NCBI GenBank assembly: GCA_047975205.1
Contig: JBKEDC010000005.1
Location: 1 to 64,000 of the forward strand
Reading direction: 5' to 3'
Length of the DNA: 64,000 nt
Source of the DNA: JBKEDC01 sp047975205
GTDB taxonomy: Bacteria > Bacteroidota > Bacteroidia > Bacteroidales > Prolixibacteraceae
Under the pieces are notes generated by a model. That model was given only the letters and a program-made list of their open reading frames with translations. It was not told the origin of the DNA and made no database searches. Position 1 is the stretch's first letter. The number at the start of each line of letters is the position of its first letter. Of this stretch, positions 44,201 through 52,249 are shown in pieces. The translations under genes and the position numbers were made by a program.

Positions 44201-45784
44201 CCGGTGAAATATGATCATCCGCTTATGGAGCCTTACTTGAAGGATACCTATGGTATCACAGTATATCAGGAGCAAGTCATGCTTCAATCTCGGGCTTTAG
44301 GGGGATTTACCCGCGGAGATTCTGATGCACTCCGCAAAGCGATGGGTAAGAAAATCATTGCCATGATGAACACCCTCTCGGTGAAGTTTACAGAAGGGTG
44401 TTTGAATAATGATGAATTTGTTAAAGCATGTGAGTTGGGAGAAGCAGCTAATAAAAACCCTAAGGAACTCATTTCTAAGATTTGGAAAGATTGGGAAGCT
44501 TTTGCTAGCTATGCTTTTAATAAATCGCATTCGGTTTGTTATGCCTATGTTGCATATCAAACGGGATACCTGAAGGCACACTATCCGGCGGAATATATGG
44601 CGGGAGTAATGAGTAGTAATCTGAGCGATATAACAAAGATTACGACTTTCATGGAAGAATGCCAGCGAATGGGATTAGATGTGAAGGGGCCTGATGTGAA
44701 TGAATCGTATCGAAAGTTTACGGTAAACGGGAAAGGGGTTATCCGATTCGGTATGGCAGGAGTTAAAGGAGTAGGCGATTCTGCTGTTGAAGAAATTATT
44801 CGCGAACGAGAGGAGAATGGGGCATTTAAAGATGTTTTTGATTTTGTTCAGCGAGTAACATTGAAGACTGTAAATAAAAAAAGTATCGAATCATTAGCCA
44901 ATGCCGGAGCTTTTGATAACCTGGGTATGAGACGCTCGCAGTTTTTTGCTTGTGCAGAAGGAAGCTCCGATTTATTCATAGAAAAATTAGTCCGTTTTGG
45001 TCAGCAGGTACAAAGCGAGAAGGCTAATTCCATGATGTCTTTGTTCGGTGATGCCATGTCGGCAGCTACAGTAAAAACTCCCGATATACCGAATGTGCCT
45101 GAATTTCCGAACTTAGTGCTACTGGAGCGAGAGAAAGAGCTTATTGGTATTTATCTGTCGGCACATCCGCTTGATGATTATCAATTGGAATTCGGCCGTT
45201 TTATCAGTAGAGATTACACGCTGAAAGATTTAAATGAACGAATCGATGAGCTGGATGGCAAAGAAATTACTTTTGGTGGTATGGTGGTTGAGGCTGAAGA
45301 ACGAATATCTAAGAATGGAAATCCGTTTGGAAAGATTGTACTTGCCGATTATAAAGGAACTTATGATATCATGCTTTTTGGCAAAGACTATATAGAGTTT
45401 GGTAAATATTGTAAGCCCAATATCTTCATTATGGTGAAAGGAGTAGTTGCCGATCGCTTCTTTACTCGAGATAAAGATCCAAATAAACCGAAAAATCTAG
45501 CTTATAAGGTTCGAGCAATTGACTTATTAGATGAAGTGAGAGAAAAAAATATTTCAAGAGTTACGATAGAGTTGCCTCTGCAATCAATAAGCTCAGAGTT
45601 AATTAAAGAACTTACCCGGCAGATTGATTATAATCTAGGTAATAAAGAACTAAGAGTAAATGTGTGGGACACAGAAACTAAACAACGAGTTAATTTATTT
45701 TCTAGAAACACAAGAGTTAATTTCACGAAAGACTTTGAGCGTTTTTTGCGAGAACATGAAAGTATATCTTTTAAAATTAATTAG
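41225..45784 (+). CDS. dnaE: DNA polymerase III alpha subunit with fused proofreading exonuclease
   Basis: Replicative polymerase, 1519 residues, about 350 longer than E. coli DnaE. Residues 1-190 form a DnaQ-like DEDDh exonuclease: FDTETTG (Asp6, Glu8), IGHNVNFDV, and HNAAADVEAT. Then comes the PHP domain (from about 260) with HLHVHS, LTDHGNMFG, GVEAYC, SSACLGGE and NDAHF, so its metal ligands look complete. The PHP domain has an insert of about 40 residues. The polymerase core has GPGRGSAAGS and the catalytic PDVDIDFDD near 740. The helix-hairpin-helix region and C-terminal OB fold (about 1345 onward) follow. The thioredoxin gene follows after 75 bases. Confidence 0.96.
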   Translation: MFLIFDTETTGLPKNWKAPITDTDNWPRMVQLAWQMHDAEGNFIAAKNHVIYPEGYTIPDNVVKVHGITTEKALEVGILLKDALADFMADVEKSDFIIGHNVNFDVNIVGCELVRMDMPEVLSKHPLIDTMEGSKEFCDLRKKGSLKNPTLTELHIKLFGIRFDEAHNAAADVEATSRCFLELVRIGGLYYTNESGIVSTADILSFSVSEYDAFRKNNPQTIQAVGIKYESFKEDVFEEFSLEEYEKNINRAAAENDEIYPFVHLHVHSQYSILDGLNKINKIVEKAFFDGQPAIALTDHGNMFGAKEFHIACKNARKNIIQGKIGAAAAQKGVKNLPHEEETELRAQLDKEIPNHKITPIIGVEAYCARRGHLRKDDKTDSSGYHLILLAKNEVGYVNLLKLTSIASTDGFYYKPRIDKELLAQYHEGVIVSSACLGGEISQHIMNGNIDEARKSIKWFKGIFDDDYYLEISRHPNNDPILRKDTWENQAKVSQVILKLGQELGVKVIATNDAHFTNAEDAEPHDLLVCMNTGRDYDDPTRMRYSKQEWFKTRAEMSEQFADIPEVLTNTIEIAEKIEFFELDHDPFMPPFEIPADFATIEDYQTKFSETDLIAEFTEKAMNRLGGYDKTLQIKLESDYLAHLCFKGSVDRYGEELDSSIKERLDFELNTIKTMGFPGYFLIVQDFINWAKDNGVLVGPGRGSAAGSAVAYCVKITDVDPIKYDLLFERFLNPDRISMPDVDIDFDDDGRQRVLDYVTDKYGHDKVAHICTFGTMATKGSIKDVGRVLGLPIPESNRLTKLVGDESSFKKAYKNVPELVAEKDSPDPIIRKTLQYAEVLEGTVRQTGVHACGVLIGKNSLNQHLPVMPTKGEELLTTQYDGRFVESIGLLKMDFLGLKTLSIIKETLGNIKLSKGEDIDINKVPLEDEATFRLFANGETTAIFQFESPGMKKHLRALMPDRFEHLVAMNALYRPGPMEYIPDFIERRHGRQPVKYDHPLMEPYLKDTYGITVYQEQVMLQSRALGGFTRGDSDALRKAMGKKIIAMMNTLSVKFTEGCLNNDEFVKACELGEAANKNPKELISKIWKDWEAFASYAFNKSHSVCYAYVAYQTGYLKAHYPAEYMAGVMSSNLSDITKITTFMEECQRMGLDVKGPDVNESYRKFTVNGKGVIRFGMAGVKGVGDSAVEEIIREREENGAFKDVFDFVQRVTLKTVNKKSIESLANAGAFDNLGMRRSQFFACAEGSSDLFIEKLVRFGQQVQSEKANSMMSLFGDAMSAATVKTPDIPNVPEFPNLVLLEREKELIGIYLSAHPLDDYQLEFGRFISRDYTLKDLNERIDELDGKEITFGGMVVEAEERISKNGNPFGKIVLADYKGTYDIMLFGKDYIEFGKYCKPNIFIMVKGVVADRFFTRDKDPNKPKNLAYKVRAIDLLDEVREKNISRVTIELPLQSISSELIKELTRQIDYNLGNKELRVNVWDTETKQRVNLFSRNTRVNFTKDFERFLREHESISFKIN

Positions 45785-45859
45785 TTTTGTTGCCAACAAA
45801 ATGAGGGATTAGTTCGTTTTAGAAAGACAAGAAATTAAATAATAAATACAACAAGAATT

Positions 45860-46177
45860 ATGGCTATTGAAGTAACAGAAGCTAACTTTGAAGAAGTAGT
45901 ATTAAAATCAGACAAACCGGTTTTAGTCGATTTTTGGGCAGAATGGTGTGGTCCGTGTAGAATGATTGCCCCTATTGTTGAAGAACTGTCTAAAGATTAT
46001 GAAGGTAAAGCTGTAGTAGTTAAAGTTGATGTAGATAGTGCTCCTGATATATCAATGAAATATGGTATCCGCAATATTCCTACACTATTGGTAATCAAAA
46101 ATGGTGAAGTTGTAGATAAACATGTTGGGGCAGCTCAAAAGTCGGCTTTAGCGGCTAAAATTGATGCAGTACTTTAA
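45860..46177 (+). CDS. trxA: Thioredoxin
   Basis: General cytoplasmic dithiol reductant of 105 residues, the canonical length. The active site WCGPC sits in DFWAEWCGPCRM near residue 30, and the cis-proline loop is RNIPTLL. It has no signal peptide. The gene is 75 bases after dnaE on the same strand and is followed by a strong terminator, so it may be read from dnaE as well as from its own promoter. Confidence 0.97.
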   Translation: MAIEVTEANFEEVVLKSDKPVLVDFWAEWCGPCRMIAPIVEELSKDYEGKAVVVKVDVDSAPDISMKYGIRNIPTLLVIKNGEVVDKHVGAAQKSALAAKIDAVL

Positions 46178-46199
46178 GAATCTATTCTCTTAAGATTTA

Positions 46200-46229
46200 T
46201 CCCACTGAAAAATCAGTGGGAATTTTTTT
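46200..46229 (+). terminator. Terminator after trxA
   Basis: Stem TCCCACTGA/TCAGTGGGA with an AAAA loop is followed by seven T. Confidence 0.92.
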
Positions 46230-46248
46230 GCTTTAAGATTGGAAATGC

Positions 46249-47475
46249 ATGAAAGATTTAAATAAAATCATGGCACAAGATGCCCACGAATTGAACTATG
46301 AATTACCCGACAAACAAGTGGCAATTCATCCGTTAGCAAAACGCGATTTATCGAAACTATTGGTGTGGGAAAATGGGAAAATTAATGATGCTGAATTTAA
46401 ATCGTTAGCTGATTATATTCCGAAGGGTAGCTTGTTGGTGTTCAATAATACCAAAGTAATCCGTGCCCGATTACATTTTAAGAAAGAAACAGGAGCAAAT
46501 ATAGAAATCTTTTGTCTTGATCCTGAACAACCTGCCGATTACCAACAGGCATTTCAACAGCGAGAGTTTTGCATATGGAATTGTATGGTGGGCAATCTTA
46601 AGAAATGGAAAACAGAGAAGTTGACAGCAAATATTACTATTGATGGTGATAAGATAGCTTTCTATGCGGAAAAACTTTCTCGAAATGAAACCGCAGTGCA
46701 AATCCGTTTTTCATGGAATAACAATAAATATGATTTTGCTACTCTGATAGAAGCTGCCGGCATATTACCCATTCCTCCATATTTACATCGTGAAACTGAA
46801 GATAGTGATATCGAGCGTTATCAAACAGTATATTCTAAAGAAAAAGGCTCGGTTGCAGCACCAACAGCCGGATTGCATTTCACGGATAAAACCTTTGCAG
46901 ATTTAACCTCTAAAAGTATTTCTCGAGCCGAGGTAACCCTGCATGTTGGGGCAGGCACCTTTAAACCTGTGCAAAGCAACACGATTGGCGAACATGAAAT
47001 GCATGCCGAGCAAGTTATCGCTACGAAATCATTCATCAAACAGCTTTTAGAGAACAAAGGGAAATTAATTGCCGTCGGAACTACTTCTATTCGTAGTTTA
47101 GAGAGCTTGTACTGGCTTGGTGTAAAGATGCATGATAATCTTAATTTGGAATCCTCGGAGTTTGATATCCAACAATGGATGCCATATCGTGATGAACTCA
47201 ATTTGAGTGCCACCGATTCATTACAAGCAATTTTAACCTATATGGGTGCACATAAATTGGATTATGTGGCGTTTCATACTAAAATCATCATCGTGCCAAG
47301 TTATGATTTTATGTTTGTGCAAGGCATGATCACTAATTTTCATCAACCACAAAGCACCCTATTGTTACTTATATCGGCTTTTATTGGCGATGATTGGAAG
47401 CGAGTGTATCAACATGCCATTGAAAAGAATTACCGCTTTCTGAGTTATGGAGACAGCAACCTATATTTAAAGTAG
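46249..47475 (+). CDS. queA: S-adenosylmethionine:tRNA ribosyltransferase-isomerase
   Basis: Transfers and isomerises the ribosyl part of SAM to preQ1 in tRNA, giving epoxyqueuosine at position 34 of GUN-decoding tRNAs such as the tRNA-Asp genes in this window. It has 408 residues, some 50 longer than E. coli QueA, mostly in the first half. Motifs present are LVFNNTKVIRARL, the VAAPTAGLHFT stretch, HVGAGTFKPV, and NFHQPQSTLLLLISAF near the end. The gene lies just after the trxA terminator, and its stop abuts the convergent MATE gene with one base between. Confidence 0.95.
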   Translation: MKDLNKIMAQDAHELNYELPDKQVAIHPLAKRDLSKLLVWENGKINDAEFKSLADYIPKGSLLVFNNTKVIRARLHFKKETGANIEIFCLDPEQPADYQQAFQQREFCIWNCMVGNLKKWKTEKLTANITIDGDKIAFYAEKLSRNETAVQIRFSWNNNKYDFATLIEAAGILPIPPYLHRETEDSDIERYQTVYSKEKGSVAAPTAGLHFTDKTFADLTSKSISRAEVTLHVGAGTFKPVQSNTIGEHEMHAEQVIATKSFIKQLLENKGKLIAVGTTSIRSLESLYWLGVKMHDNLNLESSEFDIQQWMPYRDELNLSATDSLQAILTYMGAHKLDYVAFHTKIIIVPSYDFMFVQGMITNFHQPQSTLLLLISAFIGDDWKRVYQHAIEKNYRFLSYGDSNLYLK

Positions 47476-47476
47476 T

Positions 47477-48850
47477 CTAAATTTGTTTAGGCATGAGATT
47501 TTTGCCCTCAATCAGTTTATTTAATCGATGCCAATCTTTGCGTAAACAGAATAAAACAACAATAACAGCCACAATATCGGAAACAGGCATGGCTATCCAA
47601 ACGCCGGTCAATCCCCAAAATTTCGGAAAGATAAATACTAACGGGATTAACACAATAATCTGTCGAAGCAAGGTGATAACAGTTGCAATGCGAGGCTTCC
47701 CAACTGATTGATAATAATTGCCGGCTATAACTTGGAAGCCATCAAAGGGTAATGTACATAGTGCGATGCGGAGCCCTTCCGTACTCATACTTATTAGTTC
47801 GGGACTATCATTATTAAAAAGGCGGACTAAAACACCGGGGATGAGTTGCACAACGATAAAACTGCACACGCCGATGCATGTAGCTGCTATGATTGAAATC
47901 TTCAAACACGATTTTACACGATCAAATCGATGGGCACCGTAGTTATATCCGAATATAGGTTGTCCTGCCATATTGATAGCAGCCATCGACATGATAATTA
48001 GCGTAGAGATAGAAACAATAATCCCCATCGCACCAACAGCCAAATCACCACCTAATAAAATCAGTTTTTTAGTCATGATGCCTTGAACCAGTGCGCCGGC
48101 AATCTGCATGGAGAAAGGAGCAATACCAACTGTGCATACTTCTTTAGCAATTGCTAAGTTCAACTTTAAGTTTCTTACTTTCATTTTCACTACAGCGCGT
48201 GAACTGTGGAAATGAAGTATTACCCACACCGAAAGAACAGCCATAGAGAAAACAGTAGCAATGGCAGCACCACCTACTCCCATACCTAGTTTGTACACTA
48301 AAACGTAATCAAGGATAATATTAATGCCGGCACTAATCAGCATCGAAATCATAGCAATTTTAGCATTTCCTTCTGAACGAATAATACTGTTAAGAGCGAA
48401 TCCTACTAATTGGAAGATAGTCCCTATCAAGATGATATTCAGATACTCGTTAGCATAATCTATAGTAGTGGCAGTGGCACCAAACATACGCAAGAGAGGA
48501 GCTTTGAATAAAAAACCGGCTAGGGTGATAACCAAAGACGTAATCATCATCATGATAAAACTCGTGCCGAGCACCTTCTCTGCTTTCTCATGCGCTTTCT
48601 TGCCTAAGTTGATAGAAACTAATATTCCACCACCGATGCCTAATAACATACCAAAAGCAGTCATAGCAAGCATAATGGGAAAGATGATAGATACGCCGCT
48701 CAAGGCATTGGCACCAACTACTTGTCCGATGAAAATCCGGTCAACAATATTATATAATGCATTGATAAAAACACCGATAAATGCCGGAATAAAATAAGAT
48801 AAAAGTAATTTTGATATCGGCTTATTGGCTAAATCATTTGTCTGACTCAT
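47477..48850 (-). CDS. MATE family efflux transporter
   Basis: Inner-membrane multidrug and toxin exporter driven by sodium or protons, 457 residues with twelve hydrophobic helices in two homologous halves. The N-terminus IPAFIGVFINALYNIVDRIF and GQPIFGYNYGAHRFDRV of the second half are family signatures. The substrate cannot be told from sequence. No regulator gene is adjacent. It resembles the NorM/MepA-like group most (moderate confidence). Confidence 0.93.
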   Translation of the reverse strand: MSQTNDLANKPISKLLLSYFIPAFIGVFINALYNIVDRIFIGQVVGANALSGVSIIFPIMLAMTAFGMLLGIGGGILVSINLGKKAHEKAEKVLGTSFIMMMITSLVITLAGFLFKAPLLRMFGATATTIDYANEYLNIILIGTIFQLVGFALNSIIRSEGNAKIAMISMLISAGINIILDYVLVYKLGMGVGGAAIATVFSMAVLSVWVILHFHSSRAVVKMKVRNLKLNLAIAKEVCTVGIAPFSMQIAGALVQGIMTKKLILLGGDLAVGAMGIIVSISTLIIMSMAAINMAGQPIFGYNYGAHRFDRVKSCLKISIIAATCIGVCSFIVVQLIPGVLVRLFNNDSPELISMSTEGLRIALCTLPFDGFQVIAGNYYQSVGKPRIATVITLLRQIIVLIPLVFIFPKFWGLTGVWIAMPVSDIVAVIVVLFCLRKDWHRLNKLIEGKNLMPKQI

Positions 48851-48951
48851 ATGATGAATAAATTAAGAAACGGGCAAACTTACTTAGAAATAATCAAACT
48901 GATGTTAAGCTCGCATTATAATTGCATGGCTACAAATATTCCCTTTTGCTC

Positions 48952-48982
48952 GTTGAAAACTCGGTTTTAAAACCTATTTTTG
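48952..48982 (+). promoter_or_regulatory. Promoter of the S1-domain gene
   Basis: GTTG (48952-48955), 19 bases, TATTTTTG (48975-48982). The start codon follows 19 bases after the -7 box. Confidence 0.6.
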
Positions 48983-49001
48983 CACTTTAAAAAAAGAAAA
49001 G

Positions 49002-49832
49002 ATGATAGCATTAGGTTCGGTAAATGAGTTAGAGGTCGTAAAGAAAGTTGATTTTGGCGTGTATTTAGATGGCGGACAAAGTGGTGAAATTTTGATGCCC
49101 TTGCGCTATGTGCCCGAAAATTGTGAAATTGGCGATCAATTAGAAGTCTTTGTCTATCTTGATGGAGAAGAACGATTAGTGGCAACCACCGAAGAGCCTT
49201 TTGCACAAGTAGGCGATTTTGCTTTCCTTGAAGTAATGCAAGTGACCGATTTTGGAGCCTTTCTCGATTGGGGAGTGCTCAAACAATTATTTGTTCCTTT
49301 CAGAGAGCAGCAAACTCGCATGGAAGTAGGACGGAAATATGTGGTTTATGTGTATGTTGATGATATGTCGGAACGAATTATGGCATCATCAAAACTCGAT
49401 AAATTTGTAGATAATTTACCTATAGATTATGAAGCCGGTGAGAAAGTGAGCCTACTCATTGCCGGGAAAACAGAACTAGGTTATAAAGCAATCATTGATA
49501 ATTCGCATTGGGGATTAATCTTTAATAATGAAGTTTTTAAACCCATTAGAATAGGAGATACATTTGACGGTTATATTAAAAATATCAGAGAAGACGAAAA
49601 AATAGATTTAAGTCTGACCAGAGAAGGCTACCAAAAAGTAGAAGGTATTGCCGGTGATATTATCGAGAAGCTGAAAGCTGCCGGAGGCTTCCTTCCCATA
49701 CATGATAAATCATCTCCCGAATTGATTGTTAAAACATTTGGAATCAGTAAGAAAAACTTTAAAAAAGCTGTTGGTTCTCTCTATAAAGAACGATTGATTA
49801 GCATAGAAGCTGATGGAATTAAACTAATGTAG
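49002..49832 (+). CDS. S1-domain RNA-binding protein (CvfB type)
   Basis: A 276-residue protein made of three to four S1/OB-type RNA-binding repeats and a winged-helix C-terminus, as in CvfB. Repeat beginnings can be read at VKKVDFGVYLDGG (about 11), VMQVTDFGAFLDWG (about 78) and the third near 150-205. FGISKKNFKKAVGSLYKERL at the end is the winged helix. CvfB homologues affect virulence gene expression and RNA turnover in Gram-positives; the role here is not known. topB follows after 29 bases, so the two may be an operon. Confidence 0.88.
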   Translation: MIALGSVNELEVVKKVDFGVYLDGGQSGEILMPLRYVPENCEIGDQLEVFVYLDGEERLVATTEEPFAQVGDFAFLEVMQVTDFGAFLDWGVLKQLFVPFREQQTRMEVGRKYVVYVYVDDMSERIMASSKLDKFVDNLPIDYEAGEKVSLLIAGKTELGYKAIIDNSHWGLIFNNEVFKPIRIGDTFDGYIKNIREDEKIDLSLTREGYQKVEGIAGDIIEKLKAAGGFLPIHDKSSPELIVKTFGISKKNFKKAVGSLYKERLISIEADGIKLM

Positions 49833-49861
49833 CCGTAGCCTATCTTCAACACGAATATAGT

Positions 49862-52072
49862 ATGAAACTTTGTATTGCCGAGAAACCCAGTGTAGCAGGT
49901 GAAATTGCTCAGATTTTAGGCGCAAAAACACGAAAAGACGGCTACTATGAAGGAAATGGTTATCAAGTAAGTTGGACATTCGGTCATTTGTGCACCTTAA
50001 AAGAACCTGCCGATTATACCACCTCGTGGAAATATTGGAACATGGCGTCATTGCCCATGATTCCGCAACGATTCGGCATAAAGGTAATGGACGATAAAGG
50101 CGTTCAAAAACAATTTAAAACACTGGAGCACCTCATAACTAATGCTGCCGAAGTAATAAATTGTGGTGATGCCGGGCAGGAAGGAGAACTTATTCAACGC
50201 TGGGTGTTGGTTAAAGCAAACAATAAAGCTCCCATTAAACGCCTATGGATTTCATCATTAACGGAAGAAGCCATACGCGAAGGATTTCAAAAACTATTGC
50301 CGGGAGAAGATTTCAACTTGCTCTACCAAGCCGGTTCTGCAAGAGCTATTGGCGATTGGCTATTGGGGCTAAATGCCACAAGAGCATATACATTAAAGTA
50401 CGGGCAAGATCGCCAAGTGCTTTCTATCGGACGAGTGCAAACACCCACTTTGGCTATGATTGTGGAACGTCAGTTGGAAATTGAAAACTTTGTTTCTGTG
50501 CCATTTTGGGAAATAAAAACAACCTATAGAGATACCATATTCTCAGCAAGTAGCGGGCGATTTGAAAAACCGGAAGATGCACAACAAGTATTGAATGAAA
50601 TATCAGGTGTCGATCTTCAAATAGAAAAGATAGCGACAAAAAAAAGCAAGGAACATCCTCCGAAACTTTTCGATCTTACTTCGCTGCAAGTAGAATGTAA
50701 CAAGAAACTAAACCTTTCTGCCGATGATACTTTGCGCACCATTCAAACGCTTTACGAGAAAAAGATAACTACCTATCCGCGTGTAGATACTACTTTCTTG
50801 AGCGATGATATATACAAAAAAGTACCTCAAACTTTACGCGGACTTAAGGGCTATGAGCAACTGGTTGAACCCATTGTGCAAAGTGGAAAGCCTCCGCGAA
50901 AATCAAAGAAGGTTTTCGATAATAAAAAGATTACCGATCACCACGCTATCATCCCTACCGGGCAGCATCGTTTAGATTTAACCGATATAGAACGTAAAAT
51001 GTATGACATGATTGTGCGACGCTTCATTGCTGTGTTTTATCCGGATTGTGAAGTTTCGAATACCACCGTTGATGCTACAGTGCTTAAGCATAAATTTAAG
51101 GCTACCGGAAAGCAGATATTGAGTCCGGGATGGCGAAAAGTGTTTAATGCCGACAGTATGCCCGAGGATAAAATATTGCCGGCTTTCCAAAAAGGTGAGC
51201 ATGGAGCACATCAGCCCGATTTGCAGGAAAAGCAAACTCAACCACCACAATATTTTACAGAGGCTACCTTGCTTCGAGCCATGGAAACAGCCGGAAAAGC
51301 CATGGAAGATGAAGAACTTCGAGAGCTGATGAAGGAAAATGGTATCGGTCGTCCATCGACCCGTGCAAATATCATTGAAACTCTTTTCCGACGCAAGTAT
51401 ATCCAACGCGAGCGTAAGCGAATCTTAGCTACTTCAACAGGAGTTGAACTTATTGGAACCATAGAAAATGACTTGCTGAAATCGGCTGAGCTAACAGGGC
51501 AGTGGGAACGCAAATTGCGCCAAATTGAAAACGGGGAGCTAGATATGCAGCAATTCATGGTAGAAATGAAAACCATGGTGTGGGAACTCATTCAACAAAT
51601 CAAGCAATCGCCAAGGAAAACAATCTCCTTGCACGAAGAAAAGAAAGCAACACCTGAAAAGAAAAAGGAAAAAGTAAAAGTAGCCGAAAAAGAAAATAAG
51701 TGCCCTTTATGTAATGAAGGTATCTTGCTGAAAGGCAAGCAAGCATGGGGATGCTCGCGAGTGAAAGAAGGGAGTTGTCATTTCGTGTTGCCATTTCAAC
51801 AGTTTGGCAAGAAGCTTACCGATAAGCAAATTTATGCTCTAGTTTCTAAAAAGAAATCGCCGGTCATTAAAGGTTTTATTTATGAAGATGTGAAAGTTGA
51901 TGGCAAATTGCTGCTCAATGATGATTGCAGTCTTTCGCTGGAAGTGCAGATAAAAGAAGACAGCGTTTGCCCAAAATGCCGACAAGGAAAAATATTGAAA
52001 GGAAAAACAGCTTTTGGCTGTGCCGAATACAAAGCAGGATGTGACTTCCGTATCCCTTTTATCTTAAATTAA
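49862..52072 (+). CDS. topB: Type IA DNA topoisomerase III
   Basis: Decatenating and relaxing topoisomerase, 736 residues. The Toprim domain has the catalytic Glu in CIAEKPS and the acidic triad in GDAGQEGEL. The active-site tyrosine is in TTYPRVDT, about residue 304. DHHAIIPTG and NGIGRPSTRANI are further signatures. Two C-terminal zinc-ribbon-like units end the protein: CPLCNEGILLKGKQAWGCS and CPKCRQGKILKGKTAFGCA. Topo III in this phylum occurs both as housekeeping and on mobile elements; here the flanks are housekeeping. It is convergent with a TonB-dependent receptor. Confidence 0.95.
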   Translation: MKLCIAEKPSVAGEIAQILGAKTRKDGYYEGNGYQVSWTFGHLCTLKEPADYTTSWKYWNMASLPMIPQRFGIKVMDDKGVQKQFKTLEHLITNAAEVINCGDAGQEGELIQRWVLVKANNKAPIKRLWISSLTEEAIREGFQKLLPGEDFNLLYQAGSARAIGDWLLGLNATRAYTLKYGQDRQVLSIGRVQTPTLAMIVERQLEIENFVSVPFWEIKTTYRDTIFSASSGRFEKPEDAQQVLNEISGVDLQIEKIATKKSKEHPPKLFDLTSLQVECNKKLNLSADDTLRTIQTLYEKKITTYPRVDTTFLSDDIYKKVPQTLRGLKGYEQLVEPIVQSGKPPRKSKKVFDNKKITDHHAIIPTGQHRLDLTDIERKMYDMIVRRFIAVFYPDCEVSNTTVDATVLKHKFKATGKQILSPGWRKVFNADSMPEDKILPAFQKGEHGAHQPDLQEKQTQPPQYFTEATLLRAMETAGKAMEDEELRELMKENGIGRPSTRANIIETLFRRKYIQRERKRILATSTGVELIGTIENDLLKSAELTGQWERKLRQIENGELDMQQFMVEMKTMVWELIQQIKQSPRKTISLHEEKKATPEKKKEKVKVAEKENKCPLCNEGILLKGKQAWGCSRVKEGSCHFVLPFQQFGKKLTDKQIYALVSKKKSPVIKGFIYEDVKVDGKLLLNDDCSLSLEVQIKEDSVCPKCRQGKILKGKTAFGCAEYKAGCDFRIPFILN

Positions 52073-52188
52073 GAAGCATTCAATCGATAAAAGATTTTTG
52101 TTTCGCCTAAATGTATTTTTAGAGAAAACACCTTTCTAATTGTCGCACATATGTATTTTTGAAGAAATTCTTGCCAGAGAAATGCATT

Positions 52189-52226
52189 GAAAAATAACAA
52201 GGGTAACGAACTGGTGTTCATTACCC
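52189..52226 (-). terminator. Terminator after the TonB-dependent receptor
   Basis: On the minus strand, GGGTAATGAAC pairs with GTTCGTTACCC (one mismatch) around ACCA, then a T-rich stretch TTGTTATTTTT follows. It lies 24 bases past the receptor stop. Confidence 0.65.
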
Positions 52227-52249
52227 ATGTTATAATGGAAATCTTGCCA

